This document shows positions 1-8,206 of a stretch of 64,000 nt of DNA, one piece after another. The notes under the pieces were generated by a model, which made no database searches, was not told the origin of the DNA, and saw only the letters and a list, made by a program, of their open reading frames with translations. The DNA is taken from the NCBI GenBank assembly GCA_030706745.1, contig JAUZNX010000002.1:1-64000 (forward strand), read 5' to 3'. How positions within the stretch are numbered: the first letter of the stretch is position 1; each line of letters begins with the position of its first letter. The translations under genes and the position numbers were made by a program. This DNA is from Bacteroidota bacterium (lineage in GTDB: Bacteria; Bacteroidota; Ignavibacteria; Palsa-1295).

Positions 1-609
1 ACGATCGCTGGCGGTTTGACGGTCAACGGCGGACTGACGCTGGGTACGGCATTGGCGGTCGCGCAGGGCGGCACGGGTCAGACGAGCTACACGGACGGTC
101 AGTTGCTGATCGGTAACTCGACGGGCAACACGCTGACGAAGGCGACGCTGACGGGGACGACGAACGAGATCTCGGTGGCGAATGGCTCCGGCTCGATCAC
201 ACTCTCGACGCCGCAAGCAATTGCGACGACGAGCACTCCGCAGTTCGCCAAGCTGGGCCTCGGCGCGGCGGCGGGTACGGAAGTGCTGGAAGTGACGGGT
301 AACATCAAGACGCTGAGCAGCGGTACGATCACTGCCGCCGGCAACCTCAGCGCTGCGAGCACATTCACGGTCGCCGTGGTAACTGCCACGGTCGCATCCA
401 ATGCGACGACGCTCGATAATACTCACACGTTCTTTATCATCCCCACGAACGGACAAACGGTCGCCGTCACAGCGCCCGCGACCGCAACAGGGAAGATAAT
501 CTACGTCGAAAACTCGAGCGGTTTCATAACGTCTGGTATCGCAGCGGTGCCGAACAATTCGACCTGGCAGCTCATCTACGACGGTGCCCAGTGGGTACAC
601 GCGAACTAA
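1..609 (+). CDS. Fibre-like beta-strand-repeat protein, C-terminal part
   Basis: The frame is open from the first base, so the start lies upstream and only the last ~202 residues are visible. They include the fibre motif AQGGTGQTSY followed by GQLLIGNS, a pattern seen in phage tail fibres and bacterial beta-strand-repeat proteins. Thr/Ser/Gly/Ala-rich repeats follow, then a compact end domain finishing WQLIYDGAQWVHAN. The next gene starts 114 bases downstream on the same strand and is of the same general type, so this is the first visible member of a seven-gene array. The C-terminus is not a recognisable T9SS sorting domain. Secretion and anchoring are unknown. The family assignment rests on motif resemblance only. 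Confidence 0.75.
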   Translation, partial: TIAGGLTVNGGLTLGTALAVAQGGTGQTSYTDGQLLIGNSTGNTLTKATLTGTTNEISVANGSGSITLSTPQAIATTSTPQFAKLGLGAAAGTEVLEVTGNIKTLSSGTITAAGNLSAASTFTVAVVTATVASNATTLDNTHTFFIIPTNGQTVAVTAPATATGKIIYVENSSGFITSGIAAVPNNSTWQLIYDGAQWVHAN

Positions 610-621
610 ACTATCCCATCT

Positions 622-662
622 CCCCGCTCCGCGTCGCTATGAAGCGTCACTGCGGAGCGGGG
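622..662 (+). terminator. Stem-loop after the first fibre gene
   Basis: An 11-bp perfect stem (CCCCGCTCCGC at 622-632 with GCGGAGCGGGG at 652-662) encloses a 19-base loop containing a further short cgct/agcg pairing. It lies 13 bases after the stop codon. It has no T-run, so a classical intrinsic terminator is doubtful; it could instead protect the transcript end or sit in the leader of the next gene. Confidence 0.4.
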
Positions 663-723
663 GTGATACTCGCTCGACAGTCACACAAATTTCGAAGATT
701 TTCACCCTTTAGTACTCACTGTT

Positions 724-3255
724 ATGAAACGCATTCTGCTTTTTGCATCGCTCGCACTGCTTTCGCTCGCGTCAGTGGCCGGCGCCCAGGTCCGACAGAC
801 CGCCCTCTATATCGATAAAGGCGATGGGACGCTGACCACGCTCCAGTCCAACGGCGCTGGTACCATCACGCTGCCGGCCATCACCGGCACGGCGACCATC
901 CAGGGCAACACGTTTAATGGCGCAAGCCAACTCGTGCAGCTCAACGGTTCCACGCAGTATCCCGCCATCGATGGCTCGCTCATCACGCTGCTCAACGGCT
1001 CGGCTGTTGCGAGCGGACTCGTTCCGCTGCAGTGGGGCGGCACGCACACCGATCTGCATTTGACCGGCGGTGCCAGTTTCGTGCTCCGGCAAAACAGCGC
1101 GGGCGCGGACATCACTGTCTCGCAGCTTGCGCAGGCGGATATCAGCGGTCTGACGACGCTCAGCAGCCCGACTTTTGCGGGGCTGACGCTCTCGAGCCCC
1201 CTTACCGTCGCCAACGGCGGCACGGGACTCGCGACGCTGACCGCGCACTCGATCCAGGTTGGTAACACCACCGGCAACGTGACGCAGCTTGCGGTTGGCT
1301 CGACCGGCACCATCCTGACGGGTGTGAGCACTTCGGACCCATCCTTCAGCGCGACGCCGACGCTTGGGGTCGCCGGCACGACTGCCGGGACGCTCGCGCT
1401 TTCCGGCCTCACATCTGGTACAGTCACATTGCAATCCGCGGCAGCGGCCGGCGGTCATGCCGTCACGTTCCCGGATGCCGGCGCCGATGCCAGCGCCGTC
1501 CTTAGTACCTACGCCACCACAGGCGGCCAAACCATCGCGAACACCACGGACAACGCTGGAATTAACAAGGCGCTCACGGTTAGCTTGTCCAACTCGGGAG
1601 TGACCAACGAGCACGTCGGGCTTCAATTTAACGTCATTGGTGGCTCGTCCTCTTATGATGTTCTGGGCACGAGCATCTGGTCCATCACTCCGAACGGCAA
1701 CGGCACCTTTGGGCAACTCACCGCCAGCTCGGCACCGGGTGCGGGCATTGGCGCGCTCAGCGTTACCAATACCTCCGGCTCGGCTGCGCCTGCGGTCGGC
1801 ATCAAGATCACGGCGAACACGGCGAACGCGAGCAATGCCAATGATGGTATCACCTTCAACGTCGCCAATGCTGGCGCGGGCGGCACGGCCAACGATATCG
1901 TCGGCTCGGGTACGACCTGGAAGGTTACCAGCGCGGGTGCAATCACATCCACTAGTCTCGATGCCGGGAGCGGCACGATCACGACCAGTGGTGCGCTCCA
2001 AACGACAAGCACGGGCAACATTACCGCCAGCGGCACAGGCAACATCAACGCCACGGGTGGCGCGTTGCAGACGGCTGGCACGACACGCGTTGATAACAGC
2101 GGCAATCTTTCGAACATCGGCACGATCACCGCAAGCGCGGCACCGGCAACGACAGTCGCAGTGCTGGACGTGACAAACACGTCAGCCCTTGCTTCGGATA
2201 TCGGTGCAAAGCTCACCGTCTCCGGTGCTGGCACGGTAAATTCGGGTCTGACTTTTGCCGTCTCCGGCGCAGGCACGAACAACGATATCGTCGGCACCAC
2301 TAACAGTTGGTCCATCTCCAGCACCGGGGCTGCCTCCGTCGGAAGTCTCAGCTCCTCCAACGATATTATCACCACCTCGGGGAATTTCAAGACCGGTTCG
2401 ACCACCCGCATCTCCAGCACCGGAGCGGGGACGCTTGCGAGCCTCAACAATTCCAGCGGTGGCATCACAAACGCGGGTGCAATCTCCGGAGCGGCGACGA
2501 TTGCCGCAAGTGCGGCTCCGCCGACGGGCTTCGCAGTGCTCGACGTAACAAGCACGTCAGCCCAGTTGTCGGATATCGGTGCAAAGCTCACCGTATCCGG
2601 CGCGGGCACGGTGAATACTGGTTTGACTTTCGCCGTCTCCGGCGCAGGCACAAACAATGACATCCTCGGCTCAAGCAGCACCTGGAAAGTCACGGCGGCA
2701 GGAGCGGGGACGCTCGCAAGCCTTGATGCCGGTAGTGGCACGATCACGACGAGTGGGACGATTCAGACCACGAGCTCGGGTAACATCAACGCAGCCGGAA
2801 ATCTGCAGACGGGAGGGACCACACGCATCTCCAGCGCCGGAGCCGGGACGTTCGCAAGCGTTGATGCCGGTAGTGGCCTCATCCAGACCACTGGCAATGT
2901 GCAGGCCGATCACGCAGTTGCGACGACTTCAAGGGGTACCTCGACGCCAGACGTTGGTGGTTACTACAAGGATAACGCGATTGCAGGTTGGGGAGTCTTC
3001 ACGAGTACTGGAGGAACGACATTTAAGTTTGGCTTCGCCTCTTGCACCAAGAACGCAACGGGGAATTACACAGTCGTGCTTCAGAATTCTCTTTCAGCCT
3101 ATGCCGTAACAGCCACGGTTTCAGGGAGTGGTTCGAACGCTTGGGTGACTGCAACACGAACCAACGGCACTGACATCGAGGTGGATACCTACGATGGTCT
3201 GACAGGTAACGCTGCAGATGAGGATTTCAATATTATCGTCGTCGGTCGACCATAA
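724..3255 (+). CDS. Secreted fibre-like beta-strand-repeat protein (843 aa)
   Basis: The product starts with a typical signal peptide (MKRILLFASLALLSL to about residue 21, ending GAQ). The body is Ser/Thr/Gly/Ala/Asn-rich with almost no charge. It carries the fibre motif ANGGTGLATL near residue 163, then paired blocks with DIGAKLTVSGAGTVN near residues 495 and 618 that are almost identical at DNA level (about 2195-2290 and 2570-2665). The last ~100 residues form a different, less repetitive end domain, like a fibre tip (WGVFTSTGG, ending FNIIVVGRP). No Shine-Dalgarno is visible before the ATG. A strong terminator follows 16 bases after the stop. Role as a surface or extracellular fibre is inferred. 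Confidence 0.85.
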   Translation: MKRILLFASLALLSLASVAGAQVRQTALYIDKGDGTLTTLQSNGAGTITLPAITGTATIQGNTFNGASQLVQLNGSTQYPAIDGSLITLLNGSAVASGLVPLQWGGTHTDLHLTGGASFVLRQNSAGADITVSQLAQADISGLTTLSSPTFAGLTLSSPLTVANGGTGLATLTAHSIQVGNTTGNVTQLAVGSTGTILTGVSTSDPSFSATPTLGVAGTTAGTLALSGLTSGTVTLQSAAAAGGHAVTFPDAGADASAVLSTYATTGGQTIANTTDNAGINKALTVSLSNSGVTNEHVGLQFNVIGGSSSYDVLGTSIWSITPNGNGTFGQLTASSAPGAGIGALSVTNTSGSAAPAVGIKITANTANASNANDGITFNVANAGAGGTANDIVGSGTTWKVTSAGAITSTSLDAGSGTITTSGALQTTSTGNITASGTGNINATGGALQTAGTTRVDNSGNLSNIGTITASAAPATTVAVLDVTNTSALASDIGAKLTVSGAGTVNSGLTFAVSGAGTNNDIVGTTNSWSISSTGAASVGSLSSSNDIITTSGNFKTGSTTRISSTGAGTLASLNNSSGGITNAGAISGAATIAASAAPPTGFAVLDVTSTSAQLSDIGAKLTVSGAGTVNTGLTFAVSGAGTNNDILGSSSTWKVTAAGAGTLASLDAGSGTITTSGTIQTTSSGNINAAGNLQTGGTTRISSAGAGTFASVDAGSGLIQTTGNVQADHAVATTSRGTSTPDVGGYYKDNAIAGWGVFTSTGGTTFKFGFASCTKNATGNYTVVLQNSLSAYAVTATVSGSGSNAWVTATRTNGTDIEVDTYDGLTGNAADEDFNIIVVGRP

Positions 3256-3271
3256 TTGCATTCGTTTCATG

Positions 3272-3304
3272 GCCGCTCGTCCCCTGCCGGGACGAGCGGC
3301 TTTT
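3272..3304 (+). terminator. Rho-independent terminator
   Basis: A 12-bp perfect stem (GCCGCTCGTCCC at 3272-3283, GGGACGAGCGGC at 3289-3300) with a 5-base loop is followed by TTTT. It closes the 724-3255 gene and separates it from the long leader of the collagen-like gene. Confidence 0.85.
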
Positions 3305-3827
3305 GATTGAGAATTATGAATTCGCATTCATAATTGATTGAGGTACTTGCATTGAGGAAATTTTCGTCGTAACTTTGTTTTCAAGGCGGGCGTATCAAGA
3401 AAACTACTGCCGAAGTTCTTGAAAACCTTTCTTGTTGACAGTGAGAAAGGTCGCTCTGTGAAAAGTGAGTCTCGAAGTTTAGAGAAATTCCGTAGGCCGT
3501 CGCCTTTCTGATTTTCTCAGCCACCTGTTCTTTTTTTTTTTTAGGGTTTTAGCGCATGAGCCTATGCGCCTTTGGAAGCGAGTAGAAGCGCATCCGGAGG
3601 GCCAGGGCTTCCTGGCGCCGTTTATTTTCTGTTCTTCTTTCTTTTTTTCGGACTGCCCCCCATGCGGGGGCACGCCGGTAACTGCGGGCCGCTACAAAGT
3701 GACCAGCAACGCGCTTTTAGCTCTTCGGAGCTGGCACGCGGCTGTGGGTCCCAAAAGCGCCCCTGGCGATGGCGGTGGCTATTAGTAGTTCTGTTCTCTT
3801 CTCTGTAGTATCTCTTTCTTAACAATC
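3305..3827 (+). other. Long structured leader before the collagen-like gene
   Basis: No convincing gene lies here. The stretch holds an AATTATGAAT/ATTCATAATT inverted repeat (3312-3335), a run of 12 T ending at 3542, a GCGCAT/ATGCGC hairpin (3552-3569), the AGTAGAAG hairpin listed separately, a GCCAGG/CCTGGC hairpin (3601-3615), a TGCCCCC/GGGGGCA hairpin (about 3654-3672), and an AGCTC-TTCG-GAGCT tetraloop hairpin (3719-3732). So many stems just upstream of one gene suggest a structured 5' untranslated region. Short open frames here look accidental. Confidence 0.5.
3574..3595 (+). ncRNA. AGTAGAAG-loop hairpin, copy A
   Basis: The stem GGAAGCG (3574-3580) pairs with CGCATCC (3589-3595) with one A-A mismatch around the loop AGTAGAAG (3581-3588). 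The same loop with different but self-complementary stems occurs at 7797-7818 and 8106-8131, both in the leader of the other ISYQG-domain gene. It matches no RNA family I know. Confidence 0.5.
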
Positions 3828-6425
3828 ATGAAAACACGAATGACCGCCGGGATGGTGGTATCAGCTCTGTTCTTGACTCTGATCCTGGCACTCATGGTGC
3901 CGGCCCCAGCGCTCCGGGCGCAGCAGGCTTCGAGTATTGAGAGTGTCGATGTTCCACACCTGATCAGCTATCAGGGCATGGTTACCGACCGCGCCGGCTC
4001 ACCGATTGCGGACGGCCATCACGTGGTCACGGTCCGCATCTATGGCGGTGCCGATGCCGCTTTGGGCGCGGGCCATGGCTCACTGCTCTGGGAGGATCAG
4101 TTCGATGTCACGACGGCGAACGGTGTGTTCTCCGTGATGCTCGGCAGCCACACGGCATTGCCGCAGCCACAGGGAATGAACGCTTCGCTCTACCTGACTT
4201 CGACGATCGATGGGACACCGGAGCCAGCCACGCGGCAGCCGATCACGGGCGCCCCGTATGCAATGACCGTCGCCAATGGCGCGATCACTGCCGATAAGAT
4301 GGCGACCGATTACGTCGCCTCGATTACGCTGAACGGCCAAAAGATTTCGGGCAAAGGCTCGAGTGTCAACTTCGTGACCGGCAACGGCATTGCCGCCACC
4401 TATGATGCGGCGACGAACTCGATCGTCATGAGCGGCGCCACCCAAAACGCCAACGCCAAAGGTGCCCAGGTCCAGGACGATGGACATAAGGGCGATAAAG
4501 GTGATAAAGGCGATAAGGGCGACAAAGGAGACAAAGGCGACCACGGTGATAAGGGTGATAAAGGCGACAAAGGGGATAAGGGCGATAAAGGAGATAAAGG
4601 CGATGGCGGTAACACCGGCTCGACCGGCGCGGCCGGCAGCAAGTGGTACTCCGGATCGAGCGCGCCGGCGAGCACGCTTGGCGTCAGCGGCGACTACTAC
4701 CTGAACACCTCGAATGGCAATGTTTATACAAAGACATCGACCGGCTGGGGTTCCGCGATCGAGAATTTGACCGGCCCGATGGGTCCGCAAGGCCCTCAGG
4801 GCGCAACAGGCGCAACAGGCGCAACAGGCGCAACAGGTGCGACTGGAGCAACCGGCGCGACTGGTCCGATGGGACTTACCGGTGCCACTGGTGCACAAGG
4901 TGCAACAGGTCCGCAAGGCCCGCAGGGTAACACCGGTGCCACTGGCCCGCAAGGCTTGACCGGAGCACAGGGCCCGGCCGGCAATGATGGCGCAACTGGT
5001 CCACAAGGTCCGCAAGGTCCGGCCGGTAATGATGGCGCGCAAGGCGTGCAGGGCCCGCAGGGTCCGACAGGCCCGACCGGCCCCACTGGCGCAGTCGGCG
5101 CGACGGGCGCAACCGGCCCGCAGGGTCAGCAGGGCGTGCAAGGCCAACAGGGCCCGCAAGGTCCGCAGGGTCCGGCCGGAGCAAACGGCACCAACGGGAC
5201 CAACGGCGCGACCTGGACGTCCGGCAGCGGTTCGCCATCGGATGCCAATGGCAACAATGGCGATTTCTATCTCAACACGGCCAACGGCTCTGTGTATCAG
5301 AAGACGAGCGGCTCGTGGGGTTCCTCGATCGCGAACATCACCGGACCGCAAGGCCCGACAGGTGCAACCGGAGCGACCGGACCTGCCGGCTCGACAGGAC
5401 CGACGGGACCACAAGGCCCGCAAGGTGTTCAGGGCCTAACTGGCCCGCAAGGCCCGACCGGACCGCAGGGTGTAACTGGAGCGCAAGGTGCAACTGGTCA
5501 GCAGGGTATTGCCGGGACCAATGGCACGAACGGTACCAACGGTACGAACGGCACCAATGGTACGAATGGCGCCACGTGGTACACTGGCACGACCACGCCA
5601 TCGAACAGCACCGGCAACAATGGCGATTATTACATGAATACGTCGAACGGTAACATCTATCAGATGTCCGGAGGCGCATGGTCGCAGACCGGAACGCTCG
5701 CGAGCAGCGGCGGCATGACCAACCCGATGACGACACTCGGCGACATGATGTACAAGAGCTCGACCGCGAATCCCGATCGTCTTCCGATCGGTTCGACTGG
5801 TGCGGTGCTTCAGGTCCGCAATGGCGTGCCGGTGTGGGATACGCTTCCCTCGACAGCATCCATCACGACTCCATCGGGATCGTCGTTGAACATTAACAAC
5901 ACAAATACCACGTCTGGCACGACTGCGATCAACATCAATAATACCGGTAGCGGCAACGTGAACCTCGCTGGTGGTGGTGGTGTGGTTATGATTAATGGTG
6001 GACTAAGTCTGCACAAGATCACAGTTACGAACCTAACGAGTGGCGTCAAGTACTACACAATGGATACTAGCACAAGTGGCTATCCTCGTGACCTTTTCAT
6101 TGAGGTGGATGCAAGCAATAGTGGCGGCTCAACACATGCCATCACTAGCGCTAATAGCGGTGATGTTGTGATCAATCTGCCTCCCGCATCTTCTGTCCCT
6201 GGGCGCGTTATCTTTATCGTGGCTAAGAGTCATCTTTCAACATGGACATCGGGTTCGCGTCCGACTGGAGCCAACTACATCTTTCTGCAAACGGCTTCGG
6301 GAGACGGGATTTCTGGTTCATCTGGGCTTGTTTATACAACTTATATCAATTCGGCCGCCCAATACGGTACCCTCACTCTTGTAAGCGATGGCGGATCGAA
6401 TTGGTATTACCTCGCCCACAACTAA
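3828..6425 (+). CDS. Secreted collagen-like protein with ISYQG head (865 aa)
   Basis: The signal peptide covers residues 1-32 ([15 protein letters not shown]). Residues ~43-160 form the widespread ISYQG head domain ([13 protein letters not shown], then [11 protein letters not shown]). Collagen-like Gly-X-Y blocks follow: a GDK-repeat at ~219-260, mixed GPQ/GAT blocks at ~315-457 and ~504-563, and six GTN units. Three copies of a W-G-D-Y-LNT-NG-Y module interrupt the collagen blocks (near residues 271, 464 and 584). A fibre-type [11 protein letters not shown] motif (~residue 632) leads into a ~200-residue C-terminal end domain. Gly-X-Y blocks are expected to form triple helices, so a trimeric fibre is likely. 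The 9-bp GDK DNA repeats could vary in number without breaking the frame. A strong terminator follows. Confidence 0.88.
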   Translation: MKTRMTAGMVVSALFLTLILALMVPAPALRAQQASSIESVDVPHLISYQGMVTDRAGSPIADGHHVVTVRIYGGADAALGAGHGSLLWEDQFDVTTANGVFSVMLGSHTALPQPQGMNASLYLTSTIDGTPEPATRQPITGAPYAMTVANGAITADKMATDYVASITLNGQKISGKGSSVNFVTGNGIAATYDAATNSIVMSGATQNANAKGAQVQDDGHKGDKGDKGDKGDKGDKGDHGDKGDKGDKGDKGDKGDKGDGGNTGSTGAAGSKWYSGSSAPASTLGVSGDYYLNTSNGNVYTKTSTGWGSAIENLTGPMGPQGPQGATGATGATGATGATGATGATGPMGLTGATGAQGATGPQGPQGNTGATGPQGLTGAQGPAGNDGATGPQGPQGPAGNDGAQGVQGPQGPTGPTGPTGAVGATGATGPQGQQGVQGQQGPQGPQGPAGANGTNGTNGATWTSGSGSPSDANGNNGDFYLNTANGSVYQKTSGSWGSSIANITGPQGPTGATGATGPAGSTGPTGPQGPQGVQGLTGPQGPTGPQGVTGAQGATGQQGIAGTNGTNGTNGTNGTNGTNGATWYTGTTTPSNSTGNNGDYYMNTSNGNIYQMSGGAWSQTGTLASSGGMTNPMTTLGDMMYKSSTANPDRLPIGSTGAVLQVRNGVPVWDTLPSTASITTPSGSSLNINNTNTTSGTTAININNTGSGNVNLAGGGGVVMINGGLSLHKITVTNLTSGVKYYTMDTSTSGYPRDLFIEVDASNSGGSTHAITSANSGDVVINLPPASSVPGRVIFIVAKSHLSTWTSGSRPTGANYIFLQTASGDGISGSSGLVYTTYINSAAQYGTLTLVSDGGSNWYYLAHN

Positions 6426-6471
6426 ATTTTCATCACGTCAGAGAGAGTTCATGGGATGAGCGATCATCCCG

Positions 6472-6507
6472 AACGCCCCGGCATCGCTTGCCGGGGCGTT
6501 TTTTTTG
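6472..6507 (+). terminator. Rho-independent terminator
   Basis: An 11-bp perfect stem (AACGCCCCGGC at 6472-6482, GCCGGGGCGTT at 6490-6500), a 7-base loop and eight T residues. It ends transcription of the collagen-like gene just before the REP array. Confidence 0.9.
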
Positions 6508-6520
6508 CGCGCGCCGCGCG

Positions 6521-6735
6521 TGTAGGTGCAAGCTCCCGCTTGCACCTTCCTCGAGTAGTTGCGCGATCGCGGGGTGCAAGCAGGAGCTTGCACCTACACG
6601 TCGGTGGTGCAAGCAGGAGCTTGCACCTACACGTCGGTGGTGCAAGCAGGAGCTTGCACCTACACGTCGGGGTGCAAGCAGGAGCTTGCACCTACACGTC
6701 GGGGTGCAAGCAGGAGCTTGCACCTACACAGCGTC
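6521..6735 (+). repeat. REP hairpin array next to the RAYT gene
   Basis: Five direct copies of GTGCAAGCAGGAGCTTGCAC start at 6574, 6607, 6640, 6672 and 6704 (period 33, 33, 32, 32), each followed by CTACACGTCGG or a close variant. One inverted copy lies at 6521-6546. Each forms an 8-bp stem with an AGGA loop. Read on the minus strand each hairpin is preceded by GTAG, the tetranucleotide typical of REP elements recognised by RAYT transposases. The last copy abuts the stop codon of the RAYT gene. Confidence 0.9.
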
Positions 6736-7338
6736 TAAGCCCATTGCTAATCGGCAGTCGGGGGCGAGATACGTGCCGGGCCAGTCCTCCCAGTTTCGGA
6801 CGAGTCCGGCCTTGACCGGATTGAAGATGGTGTACCAGATGGCCGGTCCGAGTCTACCCTTTCGCACGACTCGATCGTATGTCTCCCGCTGCCAGAACTG
6901 CCCCACGGAGCCGAGCACGCTGTTCGCCCTTCGCGCGGTGTAGGTCTTATGGCTCTGCATCACCTCGTAGAGCTTACGGCCAGAGCGCAAGTCGAAGACG
7001 GCATGCACGTGGTTGGGCATGATCGCGTAGGCGTAGAGTTGGATCTCGTTTCGATCGAGATGGGCGAGGGAATCGATCAGTATGTCGCGGATTTCTGCGC
7101 GCTGCAGGTGATAGGGGCCGTTGGTGTGAAGCAACGCGTCGAAGGCATCGAAGAGGCGTTGCTGGTCGAGTTCTGTCTCGGCGGATTTGTGGCGCTCAAT
7201 GAGCGGCTGCAACTGGGCGTTCGGGATCGAGCCATTCAAACGATACGTGACAAAATAGGGGGCGTCCTTCGGATCGAAATGCGGGAGGTGGTTGCGATAG
7301 AAATGATCGGGTACGCTCAGGGAGTCTTCGAATTGCAT
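6724..7338 (-). CDS. REP-associated tyrosine transposase (RAYT, IS200-like Y1)
   Basis: The 204-residue protein is a single-domain Y1 transposase of the TnpA_REP type. It has the metal-binding HUH motif in YAIMPNHVHAVF and the catalytic tyrosine region FWQRETYDRVVR. RAYTs cut and rejoin single-stranded REP hairpins and are usually single-copy domesticated genes. The ATG at 7338 (MQFEDSLSV) is preferred over upstream frame extension, which would read through a REP-like palindrome. REP copies lie on both sides in the same orientation (6521-6735 and 7412-7444). The stop codon TAG lies immediately after the hairpin of the last REP. The family assignment is secure; activity is unknown. Confidence 0.93.
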   Translation of the reverse strand: MQFEDSLSVPDHFYRNHLPHFDPKDAPYFVTYRLNGSIPNAQLQPLIERHKSAETELDQQRLFDAFDALLHTNGPYHLQRAEIRDILIDSLAHLDRNEIQLYAYAIMPNHVHAVFDLRSGRKLYEVMQSHKTYTARRANSVLGSVGQFWQRETYDRVVRKGRLGPAIWYTIFNPVKAGLVRNWEDWPGTYLAPDCRLAMGLDAV

Positions 7339-7411
7339 CGTGCAAAAATACGGTGGTGCAAGTTGCACCTTTCTCGGGTCGGTGGGCAGTGTTGGGGTGA
7401 GGGGGAGATGG

Positions 7412-7444
7412 GGGTGCAAGCTGGAGCTTGCACCTACACGTCCG
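7412..7444 (+). repeat. REP hairpin, RAYT upstream side
   Basis: GTGCAAGCTGGAGCTTGCAC at 7414-7433 followed by CTACACGTCCGG. It is the same element as the array at 6574-6723 with one loop-base change, so the transposase gene is bracketed by direct REP copies. Confidence 0.9.
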
Positions 7445-7796
7445 GAAGAGAAATCGGCAAGTCACGGGGATGTCTGCTGGGAATCGGTGTTCATAGTTTT
7501 CAAGAAAGTGGTGCTTTTATGAAAATTAAACTCAAAAGAGAGAGGCGGAAGGATGAATTTCGTCAAAAACTGACGTTTTGGTAATATTCTAACGAAATGT
7601 TTCCAAAATCGCCTGTTCTTTCCGCAATGGCTTTCACGTTAATAGATATTTGAAACTCACCAAGCGCGTGCGTTGTATAACGGCTCTGAATTCAGGTTAA
7701 TCGATGTGCTTTCGCAACGAAGTGCAATTCCGATCTGGATTACCAAGTTCTTCTTGCATTTGAGTCTCGGATTTAGTAAAGCAAATGGCGGCCTGC

Positions 7797-7818
7797 GCGC
7801 GAGAGTAGAAGCTTGCGC
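7797..7818 (+). ncRNA. AGTAGAAG-loop hairpin, copy B1
   Basis: GCGCGAG (7797-7803) pairs with CTTGCGC (7812-7818), including one G-T pair, around AGTAGAAG (7804-7811). An outer GCCT/AGGC pairing (7791-7794 with 7820-7823) can extend the stem. It lies about 390 bases before the 8207 start codon. Confidence 0.5.
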
Positions 7819-8105
7819 AAGGCCAGAGAAATGACTAGCCGCGTCCCCACACGCGTGCTACGATGTGCGGATCAAAGCCCGGGCTATTGCTCGGAATGGG
7901 GCGTTTCACCACGCTCTTTCCAAACGGGCTGGAAAATAGCGAATTTCGCGAAAACGACTCAAGGGTCGTGTTGGACGAGATGAACCAGGAATATCACTGA
8001 GGTTTTCAAATTGAAATAGTGGCTGGCGACGAATACCAGGCACAATGCTGAATTGAGCATCGCGTCTCCGTTCGGTTCTTCATTCTGAAGCACTCTGAAG
8101 GTGGT

Positions 8106-8131
8106 ATTCGCAAGAGTAGAAGCTTGCGAAT
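8106..8131 (+). ncRNA. AGTAGAAG-loop hairpin, copy B2
   Basis: A perfect 9-bp stem (ATTCGCAAG at 8106-8114, CTTGCGAAT at 8123-8131) closes the loop AGTAGAAG (8115-8122). It lies 76 bases before the 8207 start codon. The stem bases differ from copies A and B1 while pairing is kept, which is what selection for structure would produce. Confidence 0.55.
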
Positions 8132-8206
8132 GCCCGCCGCAACATCATGTGCGGGGATCTGCTGCCAGGGATACTGGCGGCCAGGAAACGGTAGTTGGAC
8201 AATCTA

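Larger units (their letters stand above)
7339..8206 (+). other. Intergenic region: REP copies and long leader of the 8207 gene
   Basis: No supported gene. A degenerate palindrome GGTGCAAGTTGCACC lies at 7355-7369 and a full REP copy at 7412-7444. The rest (about 7500-8206) appears to be promoter and long leader for the next fibre gene, with two AGTAGAAG hairpins (listed separately), a GCCAG/CTGGC hairpin (8163-8177), and other short stems. Short reading frames overlapping here have no family resemblance. Confidence 0.5.

Noticed and set aside
6572-6735. CRISPR array
   Set aside because: The period is 32-33 but the repeat itself is nearly the whole unit, spacers are not unique, and the unit is a palindrome with a RAYT next to it, so it is a REP array.
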